64,000 nt of DNA from Pisolithus tinctorius. Lineage: Eukaryota; Basidiomycota; Agaricomycetes; Boletales; Pisolithaceae. The stretch is taken from assembly GCA_024663395.1 (NCBI GenBank), contig JANFAH010000042.1, positions 542,018 to 606,017 on the forward strand. The letters are read 5' to 3'. Under the pieces are notes generated by a model, which did not search any database, was not told the DNA's origin, and worked only from the letters and a program-made list of their open reading frames with translations. This document shows positions 1-12,221 of this stretch, in pieces. Position 1 is the first letter of the stretch. The number at the start of each line of letters is the position of its first letter. Position numbers and translations under genes: made by a program.

Positions 1-674
1 AGTGGCCAGATGGATGAGCCTGAAGATGCAAACCCAGAAGTATCAAATGGCCATATAGACAAGCCCAACACTATAGGCACATGCAGTCAACCCATTGTTG
101 ACACGACAGAAGGCGATCTACTTCTATCCGAACCCAACATCGAGACTGTCGATCTCGAAATCAATTCTACTAATCTAGAAGATGTTCGCATCATCAAAAC
201 TACACTTCAAATGCCTATCAGAAACGATCAGCACATCCAAACGTGCAGTGGTCTGATCGCCAACATACCTGACCCTCCATACACCCATGTTACATGCTCA
301 AATTCGTCCACTCAACATCCTGACCAAGTATTTGGTACTACAAGCACAGAAAAGAAGTTAGCACAAGGGCGAACGTTCGACAACTGGAGAAATCGCCTTA
401 CCATGTCCTCGCGAAGCGCAAGTGACTCCTTCAAATCAGGGCACGCTCACTGACAAGCAAAGGTGGCTCAAGCCACTGCAAGAGGGCGAGCGAGATCGTG
501 CGCAAGCGACACAACACGAGATCTGCAACAGTCAGCACACATGGAAAGTCCCATCTGATGGGACTGGGAGCCTGGGTGAGCACTGGAGGGGATACCCCTC
601 ACTGGGAGGATGGTGGGGACACTGGGAGCGCGTCGACGAAGCTGAAGATAAGAACGATCAGCACTCAAATGGCT
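1..674 (+). other. Left flank: repeat-derived ORFs outside the inverted repeat
   Basis: An open frame of 147 codons (10-453) is followed by an overlapping one of 84 codons (422-676) in another frame. Neither shows a domain I can name. The first is polar and Thr/Ser-rich; the second has Trp/Gly-rich stretches such as GYPSLGGWWGHWERVDE, which recall multicopy ORFs annotated in Boletales genomes (recollection only). The second frame ends almost exactly where the inverted-repeat arm starts. They are probably fragments of a dispersed element rather than host genes. Confidence 0.35.
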
Positions 675-1441
675 GAGATATGAAAGAACTCACCAGGTGT
701 GGAGTTTCGGCCGAAGGATGCCAATGGCGAGCGGCACAGTGGTGGTAGTGGCAATGCTACAGGCGGCAGCGCCATCCGCTCACATGGAATAGAGAAAACG
801 AAGGTACCTGACACCCGATGTCAGAACGTCCGAGGCAAGACAGAATGCAGCCAAACGACTCACCTGTGCCGCCCGAACCACCTTCGGACCTTATCGTGCA
901 CATCTGTATCCCCTACAGGACTCGACGTCGACGAGGAAAGATCAAAGCGAACCCTACGAAGCGTCAGCAAAGCTCGCGCGAACAGAAACGCGCACCATAC
1001 ATCCAGTATACCCTTGCAACCACTCGAATTACCTTGTGGATGCTCTCGCCACCCCTCGGATTTCCTCTTAATGTTGCTAACACATACTCGCCAGCAGGGG
1101 GTGCGTTCTGTTATCGATTTGGGACATCGATGGCCCACGAGCATCGTACGGCGCTCACGCACGATGTGGCAAAGGCAAGACGACGTGCATGGCCACATAT
1201 TCATCAACACCGCTCTCAGGGCTCTCTTGAGTCCAGCCCAAGTAGAGGGGTAGGAGGCCTGGGTCGCTTGGCAGCAGAAACATCTTCCTAGGAAAGAGTG
1301 ATGAGATGACCCAGTGGATAAAGTGATATGGACCTGTGAACAGACCTGACTAGGGAGAGCACCTGTGGCGCTTTCGGCGATTTTGACGATTTGCCAGAAA
1401 CGGGTTGGGGACAGAGATGACGAAGACGAGGCAGAAGCCAT
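675..1441 (-). pseudogene. Start of an unknown multi-exon gene, cut at the arm end
   Basis: A start codon at 1441 opens a frame beginning MASASSSSSLSPTRFWQIVK. A plausible GT-AG intron follows, then KRPRPPTPLLGLDSESPES, a basic-proline patch like a nuclear localisation signal. The frame then degrades. In this copy an extra A at 1093 splits a CpG present in the other arm, and there is one extra T near 1230. The segment ends at the repeat boundary, so downstream exons are missing. No known domain is recognised. The opposite-strand frame of about 184 codons over the same DNA looks like a shadow. Confidence 0.4.
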
Positions 1442-1958
1442 GTAAGTGATCAGACTTGGAGAGTGTGAATATGATCCCGAAGGCGAGTACCTTGAACCGG
1501 GCATAGAGGGTGGTATCAGAGCCATCGAATGCGGCCCACCAGCATTGACGTTGGGTGAATATCGAAAATGGTATATCGCTGAGAAGATTTTGACCGGGCA
1601 CGGTCGAGATGTCTGCAGGCCATGGGAAGGGTGGGGTGGAGGCGAGAGTACGTTGCCGGGGGGACAGTATACGTCTCTGTTGCTCTAGCGCGTACTAGGA
1701 AGTCATCAAACATGATGCCATTACTTCTTCCACCTAGCGCAATCCTGCGTCCTGCGCCTTGGGAACACGAATGGATGCCCAGAGGACACACAGATCACCT
1801 CGGCGTGTTCCGAGTCTGGATGTCTAACTCGTCACAATTCAATACAGCAATACAACACATGTTTTCTCCGAATCTGCCTAGAACTAAGGTCGTATAGAAA
1901 AAATCTCGTTCGTTACAATTACAGCAGGAGTGGGAAGTAAGGGCTCAATAGCTCAGCA
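1442..1958. other. Intergenic part of left arm
   Basis: Both strands have open frames near 90 codons, but neither shows a domain, a convincing start or neighbouring splice sites. The same DNA is at 48390-48906 in the other arm. I see no gene here. Confidence 0.5.
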
Positions 1959-2972
1959 CTAAAGTTTTCTTTTTGCCCTGCCTTGGTCGGTAATTATCGT
2001 TTTCCTGGTCACCCACGATGGGTCTCCATTGTCCAATAACTTTAGATGATATCCGGGCAACACTGGATGACAAGCGTTGATCTGAGCGTCAGCCCATTTA
2101 TCACCTAACCAGATCCAGACCTGAAACGTGCCCTTGCTTCGATCTTGGTGAACATATAAGTCCGCTGTATTTGGCGGGTATTCGTATGCATGGGGAACCT
2201 CAGGTGGCGAGTCCAAGGGCTGGCTGCCAGCTGACTTGTAGAAAACAACCCACTCTTTCTTGCCCCTAATAGCCTTCCGCGTGCACCTCAAAGGTGAGAC
2301 TTTACCAACCAAAGGAACCAAAGGAGGGGCTTCCGGCTGTGACTCTACAACCACAACGGGGGGCGAGTTTGTCACCGGTCCAGGCGTGTGGAGAGAGCTG
2401 AATGAGAAAACAGGAGCAGGCTGATCGTGGGTTGGGACGGCTGAGATTTGTGACTTCGTACCACTCAAACCTTCTGTTGCGGTGGGAAGCTTGTCCGGAG
2501 GACGAGTAACTACGATTGGTATTGCATCCTTCCCAGAAGCCTGACAAGGGCCTTGGGAGTGGACGGTCTCCACACGATCCTGAACACCAGTGGTGGATTC
2601 GGAGTCATCACTACCGGTGAGACTGCCGAGAGAGGTGAGAGAGGACAGAGTCGAGCAAGGGGCCACCAGTCCAGATCTCGCTAGAGGGTTGACAACGCCA
2701 CCGAGATGGTTGCTAGTCGAGTCGATAATTTGGGCCACAGGTGAGGTCACTGAAGGAGATGCCTGGGCGGTGGCTACAAATTTTGTGTTTACAAAGGTGC
2801 GACCCTCGGTTGGACCCGCCAGCGGGTTGGGGGTCATGTAAGGAATGGGCAGTTTGCAAGTAGACGAGGAAAGGCCTGTAGTATTACCCTCAAACGGACA
2901 TCGTATGCCTGGCATAACCTCTGAACTGTACTTCGTTCGAGATGGATGAGCAGCTGTGGCTTGATTGTGCAA
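1959..2972 (-). CDS. Conserved-looking unknown protein, 337 codons (left copy, open)
   Basis: The frame is uninterrupted in this arm but has no ATG at its 5' end (it opens with TTG), so a 5' exon or a downstream Met is likely. The first 190 residues are Ser/Thr/Pro-rich and low in complexity. The last 110 or so look folded, with KKEWVVFYKSAGSQPLDSPP, FQVWIWLGDKWADAQINACH and GDPSWVTRKT, and the end is basic (GRAKRKL). I do not recognise the family; its position suggests a transposon accessory gene. The right-arm copy carries a CGA-to-TGA stop in the same frame, so this is the better preserved of the two. Confidence 0.55.
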   Translation of the reverse strand: MHNQATAAHPSRTKYSSEVMPGIRCPFEGNTTGLSSSTCKLPIPYMTPNPLAGPTEGRTFVNTKFVATAQASPSVTSPVAQIIDSTSNHLGGVVNPLARSGLVAPCSTLSSLTSLGSLTGSDDSESTTGVQDRVETVHSQGPCQASGKDAIPIVVTRPPDKLPTATEGLSGTKSQISAVPTHDQPAPVFSFSSLHTPGPVTNSPPVVVVESQPEAPPLVPLVGKVSPLRCTRKAIRGKKEWVVFYKSAGSQPLDSPPEVPHAYEYPPNTADLYVHQDRSKGTFQVWIWLGDKWADAQINACHPVLPGYHLKLLDNGDPSWVTRKTIITDQGRAKRKL

Positions 2973-3753
2973 TCCACCACGCCTACCATTTTATATGGTA
3001 AATGACGATGTAAACTTGAGTGGCTTAGTAGACATACCCATTATGAGATGGTGAAACAGAGTAATTCGTGAGCAAATGCTTTGACGATCCAAGACGGCTT
3101 CGAGTAATAGATGGACGATAGCTAAAGGAAGGTGTGAACAACAAAGCACAAGCATCGGCCTAGTGATACGAACTTTGCGATGCTCGAGTAGGAAAGATGC
3201 GGCTTGGAACGCTGGCGGCGGATGGGAAATACCTGCCTCAAGATAGGGACTTCCTACCTGAAGTTAGCTTCAGAACAAACTAGGACACAAGTCTCACATC
3301 TCGCTCAAGGGAAACACCAGAACGACGGGGGGTCTTGGCAAAGAACGTGCGAGGAGAAGGTGGCTCTAACATCGCTTTTACCAGAAAGCGTTGAGAGGGT
3401 GTAAGAAACGACTGATGGTAGCGGAGAGTGGCAATGGGATGAGAGAGAGCCTGAAAGGCGTTGGAAAAAGTAAGTTTGAGTTCCCACGCCTTGTGGGTTA
3501 TTGGAACAAAACCCCACCCCCGTCGTCCTCGTCATTTCAGTGGTTCTGAACACATCCTGTAACAGAAACATCTTCATGAGGTAATCGGAGCTCCGAGTGT
3601 GACGTTGAAAGACACATGGCATCGTCTAAGTCAGTCGTCATGGCCTGGTTGAAAAGGGAAGAGGCGATATCAGCCCTGCTCGTTGGATGGATGGACCACC
3701 GACGTAGCCTGATCAAGAAAACATGCCCTGCGCAACTGAGGCATGCGTGCCTG
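2973..3753. other. Intergenic part of left arm
   Basis: No gene is visible. A 47-bp stretch at 3464-3510 matches 19711-19757 in the same orientation with about seven mismatches; see the findings. Mirrored in the right arm at about 46600-47375. Confidence 0.5.
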
Positions 3754-4330
3754 TTACTGAAACTTCGTCCAAAGGCCATGAGCAAGGTGGAGAGATATGC
3801 CACGATCGGGATGTCCTGTTGGACAGAGCTCTAGCACTGTGCGTCCAAGCGGGATGGCTTCTTCTTCCAAGCCATCGACTACCCGAAGCTTGGCATGTCT
3901 ATTGAACAGACAGAGAGCAAGTTCACGGAGGGATGAAGACCAATCAGGACCAATCGTTGAGAACCGATCAGAATGTCCAGGGGGATGTCGTTCTGAAGCT
4001 TGACGGAGCAAGTCACTCACCTCCCCCCCCAAGTCGCGGATCGCAGCCTTTTTCGCAAACCTCCTCCTGAGGTCGCAAGCAAGGTTGTGAAGAGGTATGC
4101 CATGGTCAGGATGGCCTGGCAGACAGAGCTCTAGTCCTGCGCATCTGAGTATAATACCCCTTGATTTTCATATCTATTCGAGAGACAGAGAACAAGTTCA
4201 CGGAGCGACGAAGACCAATGTTGATGCCCAGGGGGACGTAGTTCCAACGCTGCACGGAACAGCTCAATCGTTCCCTCCAACTCGCATATGGTAGCCTGTT
4301 TCACGAAACTCTTCGAGCGGTCGCAAGCGA
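3754..4330 (-). pseudogene. Tetratricopeptide relic of a TPR/CHAT-type gene (left copy)
   Basis: Successive frames on the minus strand encode degenerate repeats of the kind found in basidiomycete TPR proteins that often carry a C-terminal CHAT domain. The pattern is ALELRPPGH, then SSLRELVLCLSNRYENQG, a second unit with ERHPPGHSDRFS and RELALCLFNRHAKL, and a third with LELCPTGHPDRGIS. Three 40-44-residue repeats can be traced, but the frame shifts between them and no CHAT catalytic region follows. A C8 run at about 4022 lies between repeats one and two. Such proteins are scaffold or NLR-like parts in fungi; this copy cannot make one. Confidence 0.6.
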
Positions 4331-4741
4331 AATTGTGGAGAGATGAGGGAAACGTTGCCTGTTGAAGCCACCAGGATAATATACACAGCGGAAATGGTTC
4401 TGCGATCAAACCAGGTTCGGTGGTCAGTTGCAATAAGATAGGAATAGTTGAACCATACATTATCCTTGGAAACGACAAAATAACGGGGTGAGCGATCTTG
4501 AGTGATCAGAACATGCATTCATCGTTGGCATCAGATGTTGCGTAGTCATGCCTGCCAGATATGATAGCACGAGAAGGAAAACTAAGCAACGAACAACAAT
4601 CTACTAATGCTAAGGCTCGACACGAGTACATTGAGAGGTGACGTGTACCAGGGGCCAAGCATGCACACGCCTGCAAGTAGTAACAGCTATCCACAAGTAC
4701 ACCACAGAACGCGTTCCTTCTAATAGGATAATGATCCAAGC

Positions 4742-7700
4742 CTAAGAACTGCGTACCTCGCTACTTGCAAGCTTCCTCCCTTTCACGCCCTTGAATTTCT
4801 CCGCTACCCTAGAAATGTGTGATATGTTCCGCATGGAGTACAAGCGAGGGGATGAACTGTAACTTACCTCAAAACAGCCTCCGTGTGTGATAAATCCACC
4901 TCTGGAAGTATGTTGAGCCTGACTTTATCATCGTCATCCAGATTGAGGAGCCAGGTACTATCATAGAAGTTGCTCGGTAAGCCTGGGACTGCCGCACCTG
5001 CTGATTCCACCCGGCGTGAAGGGACCCGCGTATGTGGGAAAGCACCACGTTTGGCTCGGCCATTCGCATTGAACCGGGTGGAAAGATGAATAAGATCAAA
5101 CACTCGTAACCAATCGGTAGCCATCTGAGAGCGCCAGTTCAGTCGCGTAATGGCATATCGCTTCAAACCAGGCAGGTGGTCGGACTCGTCGCCACTCATT
5201 GCATCATGGGGCAGGGTTTTCCAAAGGGGCTTAAAGTGCGCAAGGTCCAGATGTGCCGAGCAAGCATTTGCCCGACGATGTCGCAGCTATGAAAGGCAGC
5301 CAGAATTCAGCAGAGTCCTACGCCATGTCAGAAGAAATCTTACCGAGCGGCGTCTCTGATCTCTTGCATTCTCCTTTTCTTCGTCACGCTTAATTTGCAG
5401 CTGCTCGTCATCAGGGTCACTATCGGCTTGCAAATCCGTGTACTGCGCACGTAGGGTGCGCAGGTGAGTCCGGAAGACTTTCTTAATAGCGCTTTTGTTT
5501 GGAGAACCATACCATCCACATTCAAAGAAGTGAGATGCAAAGACTTCTGTAGCACGTTTGTTCCAGTCCGAAGAAAGCGGTCCTTGGAAGTCCAAACGGA
5601 AGTCCTCAGCAGTGGGCCCTCCACGCCCTGTAGCAGCATATAGTGCAGTTTCTTGTGATGACACGACGCTCGCCATTGGAAAAGGACGCCACTTGTTCCC
5701 TCGACCTAGTAGGTGGACTGCATGCTGCCGCACGTTCTCCTGTAAGACATTAATCCTAGTATCAAGATACATCACCCAGGGTGCTAGACCTACCTGTAAA
5801 ACGAGCGTCACACCATCTCGGTATTTTCGTTCATAGTTGGGCACCTGCTCTTCCTCAGGGTTAAGCGTGGGGTTGGCAGGTGTGACCGTAGATAGCCCTT
5901 TCGGGGCTGGAGACGATTTTTCCATGGCTCCCTGCGTCACTATAGCATCACGCAAGTCTAGCACTGCGGACGTGAGTACGATTAGATCTGCCTTTGTCAC
6001 GGACTGGTTCTGAAAATTCATGAACATATGCAGCATAGCTTCGTACAGCAGTACAGACCTGGTCGCCTCCCAAGAGCTGCTCGAGAGCCACGTCCTGCAT
6101 ACAGCTACTTCAGTACATGTTATGAGGAAGGAATGTTGGGGCGAGATCATACCATACACCTATTACTTGCCTTATCTGAAGGCTGCTGTCCTGCAAATCC
6201 CTGGCTTACACCTGGGTTCTCCGATGTATGCCCGCTAAAACCGACGGGCTCATCTTCGCCATCGCAGTCTGCCACATAGCCTCTCCAATCTTCATCGTAA
6301 TCTTCGGTATCAACATCGTTATGTCCGCATTCCATGGCATGGTCATCGTGGGAACCGGGCACTTGGGACTCGTCAGCAGCTGCTGAACCATACCCTTCAT
6401 CGTTATGTTCAACATCTCCATATTCCATTACACACTCGTCATGGAAATCGGCTACTTGGAATTCGTCAGTAGAAAACAGTGGCAACGGGTCAATAGACAC
6501 AGTACCAGGTTGAGGAGATGGGGAAGGTCCTCCACCGCTCTCCTTTCGATTGTGGATGTCACTCCCATAAGGCCCTGATTTTATAGGGCAAGTATCCTGC
6601 CATCCCGGGGATCGCTGGCTCACATCGGGATTTCTGCTAGAATCGGCAAGCCCAGCATCGTCGTCGTGGAAACCAGGCACTCGGGATTGGTCTGTAGCTA
6701 CCATACCATAACCTTCATCGCCATCTTCGACGTTGACATTATCCATGCAATCATAATGAAAATCGGGCACTTGTAAGTTGTCAGCAACAAGCAGCAGCAA
6801 AAAGCCAATAGACAGTACCAGGATGTGAAACCAAATTATCCGGTGGGAACTCAGGTCTATCGGCGACAAGACCTGGTAGCGAGTCTATGGTCACAGTCGC
6901 AACAGGTGATGACAGGTGATCGCAAGCCAGCAATGACGGAGTCATCGAAGGATGCGCTATTGTCGTAGGTGCAAGGGCATCATCTTGCCAATGATCGTTG
7001 TCCAGCTCCACACCAGCAATGCCAGCGTCTGACTGAGCCGATTCGTTCGCGCGAGCAGAAACCGAAAAATCATGCATCGACGGTGTTGGGCAGTTTTCAT
7101 GCATGGTAGCAGGTGTGGGCATGCCGGACGCTTGGCTGCCATCGAAAACAGGGTAGTACTGATTTCGTGGAGTTCTAGACGTCAAACCGGGTATACCATC
7201 CTCACCGAATCGTGGGTGACATACAGACTGTGGGGAAGTTCTCTCCGCTGGAGGTAGTTGGTCTGTAGAAGTCGGGAGCGATGAACTGGGAAGCGACGGG
7301 CAGGGAAGCAGATGATGGCCAGGCGTTGATGAGATGGATGAGAATTGACCATTCATGTCTGGTGGTGCCTCAGAAATCAACGGAGGCACGACATTACGGT
7401 TGGAGGTAGATTCGTTCCGTTGCGCATTAGACCCGACGTCATGCAGGCAGCCTTCCAGAGGGTCCATCATTTGGGTCGGGATCGAGTTCATTATGAGGAC
7501 GAGGTGCCCTGCCGTCATCGGAAATGGGGTAATGCTGGTTTCGTAGAATACTAGACACTGGACCGGGTCCGCCGTCCTCGCCCGGCGAGTTGGGAGGCCC
7601 TGGGTGATGTACAGACCGTGCAATCTGCATATGCAGAATTCTCTCCTCCGGAGGTTGCAATTGATCCTGGTCCGTAAAAGTCAGGAGCAACGAACTGGGC

Positions 7701-8972
7701 GGCGACGGGCAGGGGAGTGGGAGAGGCCCAGGCGTCGATGAGATGGATGAGAATCGATCATTCAAGTCTTGTGGTGCCTCAGGGGACAACATAGGTATGA
7801 CAGTATCGTTGGAGGTAGATTCATTCCGTTGAGCATTAGACCCGGCGTCTTGCTGCAGGCTTCCAGAGGGCCTGTCGTTCAGATCGGGAATGTGTTCACC
7901 GTGAGGACTTGTGTTGGCTCCGTGAGTTCGTCCTTGGCCAGCTAAACGTAGTGTTGCCATTGCACCCATGAATATCTCTCGGGGCATCGGAAATCTGAAA
8001 GTGAAGGTACGGATGGCTTGGCTCCCCTCCATGTCAACTTCCCGAAGTTGGGCCGAAGAATCCTATTATACGAATAAAAAAATACATAAATGTATTGGCA
8101 AGGTGGCCTGTCGTCTGGAACGACGTACCGTGCTCTCGGTGCAATTGGAATTATCCGTTCCAGTATCCTGTGCAGTACGAATGGAATCCTGTTCTAATCT
8201 TAACCTAGGCCCCTTCACAGTATGGGGTTTCGCTATGGGTCCATGAGAGCTCGTGCCGGAAACAGTATGGCTGGTCTTCATCTTCTTCATGGGGTGGGAA
8301 CTGGTCGTACGTTTTGCCATACCATTAAGTCCAATTGGTGGGGTAGGAGACCTGGGCCTCTTGGACATAGAATGCGGCGGCGGGGTAGGAAATCTGGGCC
8401 GCTCGACAGTAGAGCCTAGACGAGAACTAGTTTCCTATAACAGAACGAATCAGCAAAGATAAGACGGCCACACCTGAAGCGGCCAAACACTACATACCTT
8501 GATATGTCCATGGTGCAGTCCGACAGGTGCACCAACGCCGCCTAAGGGCATCATGTCGTGAAGAGGTGAATGGCTTGGTATCTGCCCCATCCACAGAGAT
8601 TGGATCGTCTCCTAGAGTTACGCCGGGCACCTCTGAAGTAGGTGGCTCAGTATCCGCCTCGTCCATGGGACTTGGATTATCCGCTGGAGTTGTGCCAGGC
8701 ACTTCCGAAGTAGGTGGCTCAGTATTCGCCTCGTCCACGGGACTTGGATCATCTGCTGAGGTTGCGTCGGGCACCTCAGAAGTAAGTGGCTCGGTATCTG
8801 CCCCGTCCATAGAACTTGGATCGCCTGCTAGAATTGCATCGGGAACCTCTGACAGCTCAAGACGTCGCAAAGTTCTCTCCTTTCGGACTTGTTGAGCAAG
8901 CTTGTACGGCTCAAATGTGCGCCTACGCCACGGAGTATAGTGTAAAATGTTATTCACGAGAGTGGACTGCAT
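4742..8972 (-). pseudogene. Transposon-associated acidic gene (left copy), multi-exon, nearly open
   Basis: This long gene has clear GT-AG introns. It starts at 8972 (MQSTLVNNILHYTPWRRRTF), runs through four 24-residue repeats, a basic region (SKRPRSPTPP, AKRTTSSHPMKKMK), the segment EGSQAIRTFTFRFPMPREIF, a long Ser/Thr/Pro-rich part and an Asp/Glu/His-rich part. It ends in a folded-looking block (FFECGWYGSP; then AMSGDESDHLPGLKRYAITR, ATDWLRVFDLIHLSTRFN, PGLPSNFYDSTWL). I know this C-terminal block as a multicopy family in Agaricomycete genomes near DNA transposons, without assigned function. This copy keeps the C-terminal block in frame but has an extra C near 7445 and a shift, shared with the right copy, before the block starting EKSSPAPKG. 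The protein is probably nuclear. Confidence 0.6.
8565..8852 (-). repeat. 4 x 72-bp coding tandem repeat (left copy)
   Basis: Four head-to-tail 72-bp units encode 24-residue repeats with the pattern SEVP-x6-DP/NP-x3-DEA-x-TEPPT. Units two and three are most alike. The period is a multiple of three, so copy-number change would keep the frame of the gene that contains it. Confidence 0.85.
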
Positions 8973-9233
8973 GTAGAGCTGATGGGAAGTTGAAAGATGG
9001 ATGCAAAATCATCGCCAATAACCCCCTACAAGATACTTCGTCAGTGGCGGAGCACAGAACAAAGAGACTATGTTGGCTTTGTGACTAACATGACAGTGAC
9101 AGCGGGTCCTCCCGAAATAATTATCAGCAGACCCGGGTCCAGAAATGAGTCAATCGGAGCGCCCAGCCCGATATGAGTGGAGGATCGTCATCCTGCGCCA
9201 AAACCTCAGATGGTAGCAGCCATCGATCGTCCT
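8973..9233. other. Spacer between the acidic gene and the GYF fragment (left)
   Basis: No open frame with support. It probably holds the 3' end of the GYF fragment and the 5' flank of the acidic gene. Confidence 0.4.
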
Positions 9234-12221
9234 TTAATTCGTGATTGTAACAATCGTTGTGCACTGATTAACGTTTTCAAGCGTCGTGCTGTTGGCATAG
9301 ATAAGGTCAGAAATAATCTCGATCGTTGACGGGTCCGGGTCGAGCGGGAACGAGAAAAGCATCGAAGTGATCTCTTCCACTGCAAGTGGGTTCAGAGACG
9401 AGTTAGCTAGAATCATGCCGACAACATCACTCACAATTGACGGAGCTATTTAAGCCCTTCAATGAATCACTCAGCCATTTCAAGAATTCATGCGACGGAG
9501 TAACAGGAGAATCCTCCACACGTGGTGTTGCAGCGGGTTTAGTAGGTGCCAGCGTAGCCGCCGACTGTTCCCTGGTCGCGTAGCGGCACCGTGTTGTCGA
9601 GGTACTGTAGCCGGAGGTCCTACAGCAACTGTTGAGCCAGGCGTAGTCGCCGCGGGTCGCGGGGGAGCAGCCACAGGCGTGGCTGGTTTACCTGTTTGCC
9701 CCAATAGTTGACCATGCACCGCTGCCAGTATTCTGTGCACTAGGCGCAGTCTAGTGTAGTACTGTATCAGCAACAGAGAAACTGACAAGACGAATTAACA
9801 CCAACCTTGAAGGTAGTCTCAGCGTAAGGCCGGCGGGCAGCGGCGGACGCCACGCTCTCTCTCACTATTACCTTCTTCATCCTCTCCTCTTCCTCTTGGA
9901 TCTCCTTCATCGACTTCTTTACGGTAGCGGTTGGTGCAGCGGTCGTCCAAACAGGCGCACTGGGGGTAACAGGCGTCGGGGGCTCCTTCGGTGCTGCGGT
10001 ATTTCTTCCTCCCGCTTGGGATGTCAGCAATCCCCAGGATGCAGTAAACGGCTGGGCGTCTTCGGAATCGGAAGCAACGAGAGAAGTTGCGATGTTACTG
10101 CAGGCGCGTTCTTGCTCCTTCTCAGAAGCCTTACGTGCCTCTGTCATCTTCGCCTCTGCCTCCTGAATCTCGCGAAAACTCATTGTCGCAGTAGGTTTCA
10201 CCTTCCTCTCCTCGTCCGCAGTGGACCACACAGATTTCGGTGCAGGCGGGGAGATTGTAGGAACAGGAGATGGACCCTTGACAACGCTTGCTGGTGTACC
10301 CTTTGGCACAGTAACTGATGCATGAGCGTCATGTGCTGTTGACTTACGGCTAGGTTTGCTTGTCACTTGGGGATCGCTACTGGGGGGGACCGGTTGAGAC
10401 GCTGGTATTGGAGCTGCGGACGCTACTGGAAGCTCATCCGCCGGTGTCTGCGGGACAGGAGGAGTAGGGACTCCTCCATCAATAGGAGAACCAGCAACGA
10501 AAACATCCTCTGCGCCTTGCCCATCAGGGATCTCTTTCCATCTGTCATCGGTACCCCCCAAAGACGCCGTCAGCCAAGGAGATGGGTCCTTCAGTTGAGG
10601 TACGGCCTGAGGAGGCTGAATCGGTCGAGCCCAGTTAAATCCTTGCTGAGCTTGAGCCGACATCACAGCCGGTGATGAGGTAGCAGAGGTGTCAACTGTT
10701 CTCGTACGGCAGACAGGAGATGGGTCAGGCCAGGGTGATGTACCACTATTAGCTTGTACGGCAGAGGTCGGGAGGTGAGATACGTGAGGGGATACTGAGG
10801 GCTGCGTCAACGCCTCTCCAAAGGGTGACACAGCCTGATGTTGCGCAGAGGGTGGGAATGAGGCAGACGGCTGGGAGTACTGGGACCGAGTCGGAGAATT
10901 GTACTGCGATTCGCTGAGACCATTAATCATGCCATTACTAAACGTTATTCCATTGGCCTCAATAACCTGTTTTGCGAATGGAGGGTGTTGGTGACCGCCG
11001 AGGCCGCCCATGTTGTTGTACGGTGCATCGTTGGACGGCTCCTGGTTGAATCCATGGACTTGGGTCACGGGAATATTGGGACCTATCATATTCGAGGTTA
11101 TGCTGCTATAGCCATCGGTGAAAGGATGTCGTTCATTCGTGCTGAAGCCCTGGTTCATTGGGCTGAGACCTGCCGACCACGGTGTTCCTTCGTTGTAACG
11201 GCCAAATGTATCAAGCGAAGTAGCCCTGCCAGGTGTCCTGTTACTGAACGGTACCCTGTCACCGGAGTATGCACTACCTCCGCCTCTACTGCCAAATACT
11301 GTTGGGTCCGGCGAGCCATCACCAAATGTGGCAGCTCCCAAGGATGAGGACGGAGAGTCTGAAGGAGAGGCATTACTGAGGTATGATGGATCCAAGGGCG
11401 TGCTTCGTACTGCCCGTTGTGGTACAGGTTGATGACCATCAAAGGTGCTATGTTCATGGGCGGGAGAGTAGCCGTGAGGTGACTCCGTGCGGAGAGTCAA
11501 TCCCGGTGAACCAGGAACTGAGAGTGGCTGCGAAAGAAAGACTTTTCCTCCGTTAGAGCGTCGCTCAAGAGCTGCAACAGGAATCCATTCGATGTCCAAA
11601 TATGTGCGTTTCATGAGTAACTCGGGGGTAAAGTAACCTTCATCAAACTACTTCTGCATAACATCAGCGCGGAATGGACCTACAAGATGAGGGTAAGAGC
11701 ATCGAACACTTTCCAAGGGTCAGACAGACCTTGCACTTGACCCTGAGGATCCAGTTACCGGAGCGCTAGTAGCCGTTGTGATTTGCAGGCTCATATCCAA
11801 ATTGTTTGGTTCTCCCAAGTTCATATCAGCAACACCCTGGACAACAGAAGTGCCAATAGATGTGGATGGCTGACTATCATCTGCAGACACCGCCCGAGAC
11901 CGATCTGGACTGGCTGACGGGAGTTGTTGGTTTGTTCCCGGTGAGGTCACCTTCATCAACGTCCAAGGGAACATAAACCTCCTCTTCTTTGGTGTTTGAA
12001 TGCCTCGACTCCACATCTTTGCCCTCCGGCCGTGCTGGAGTACCGGCTGTTCCAACGAGACTCGCAGAAGGACGTCTCCTCGACCAAGAATCCCCGTTAT
12101 TGAGAACGCCGTCGAAACCAGAACCAAATGTACCCATTCTATTGCGCAGGGAAGAAAGTGCCTCATGAGGGGAGGCCAATGAACTACCCTGCGTGTTGGA
12201 CAGTGACAACTTTCGAGGCAT
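9234..12221 (-). pseudogene. GYF-domain (Smy2-like) gene fragment, left copy
   Basis: Sense order: MPRKLSLSNTQG, GTFGSGFDG, then across an intron DPQGQVQ/GPFRADVMQK, a TAG at 11648-11650 and FDEGYFTPELLMKRTYLD. This is the core of a GYF domain (GPF...M..W...GYF), an adaptor that binds proline-rich ligands in translation and RNA-decay factors. The stop replaces the conserved Trp (TGG to TAG). Downstream, 615 codons stay open to 9767, with the Smy2-type helical motifs FREIQEAEAKMTEARKASEK and MKEIQEEEERMKK, then HEFLKWLSDSLKGLN and SMLFSFPLDPDPSTIEIISD. The usual N terminus and the extreme C terminus are absent, so it is a truncated host-gene copy. Extra T bases at 9566 and 9693 break the frame near the end. 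Confidence 0.8.

Noticed and set aside
699..1253. 184-codon plus-strand frame in the left arm (and its mirror at 49057-49647)
   Set aside because: It lies antisense to exons with splice sites and a protein-like composition; no domain. The two arm copies also differ by a shift within it.
9896..10675. Plus-strand frames of 100-140 codons over the GYF fragment
   Set aside because: Arg/Cys-rich shadows of the 615-codon minus frame.
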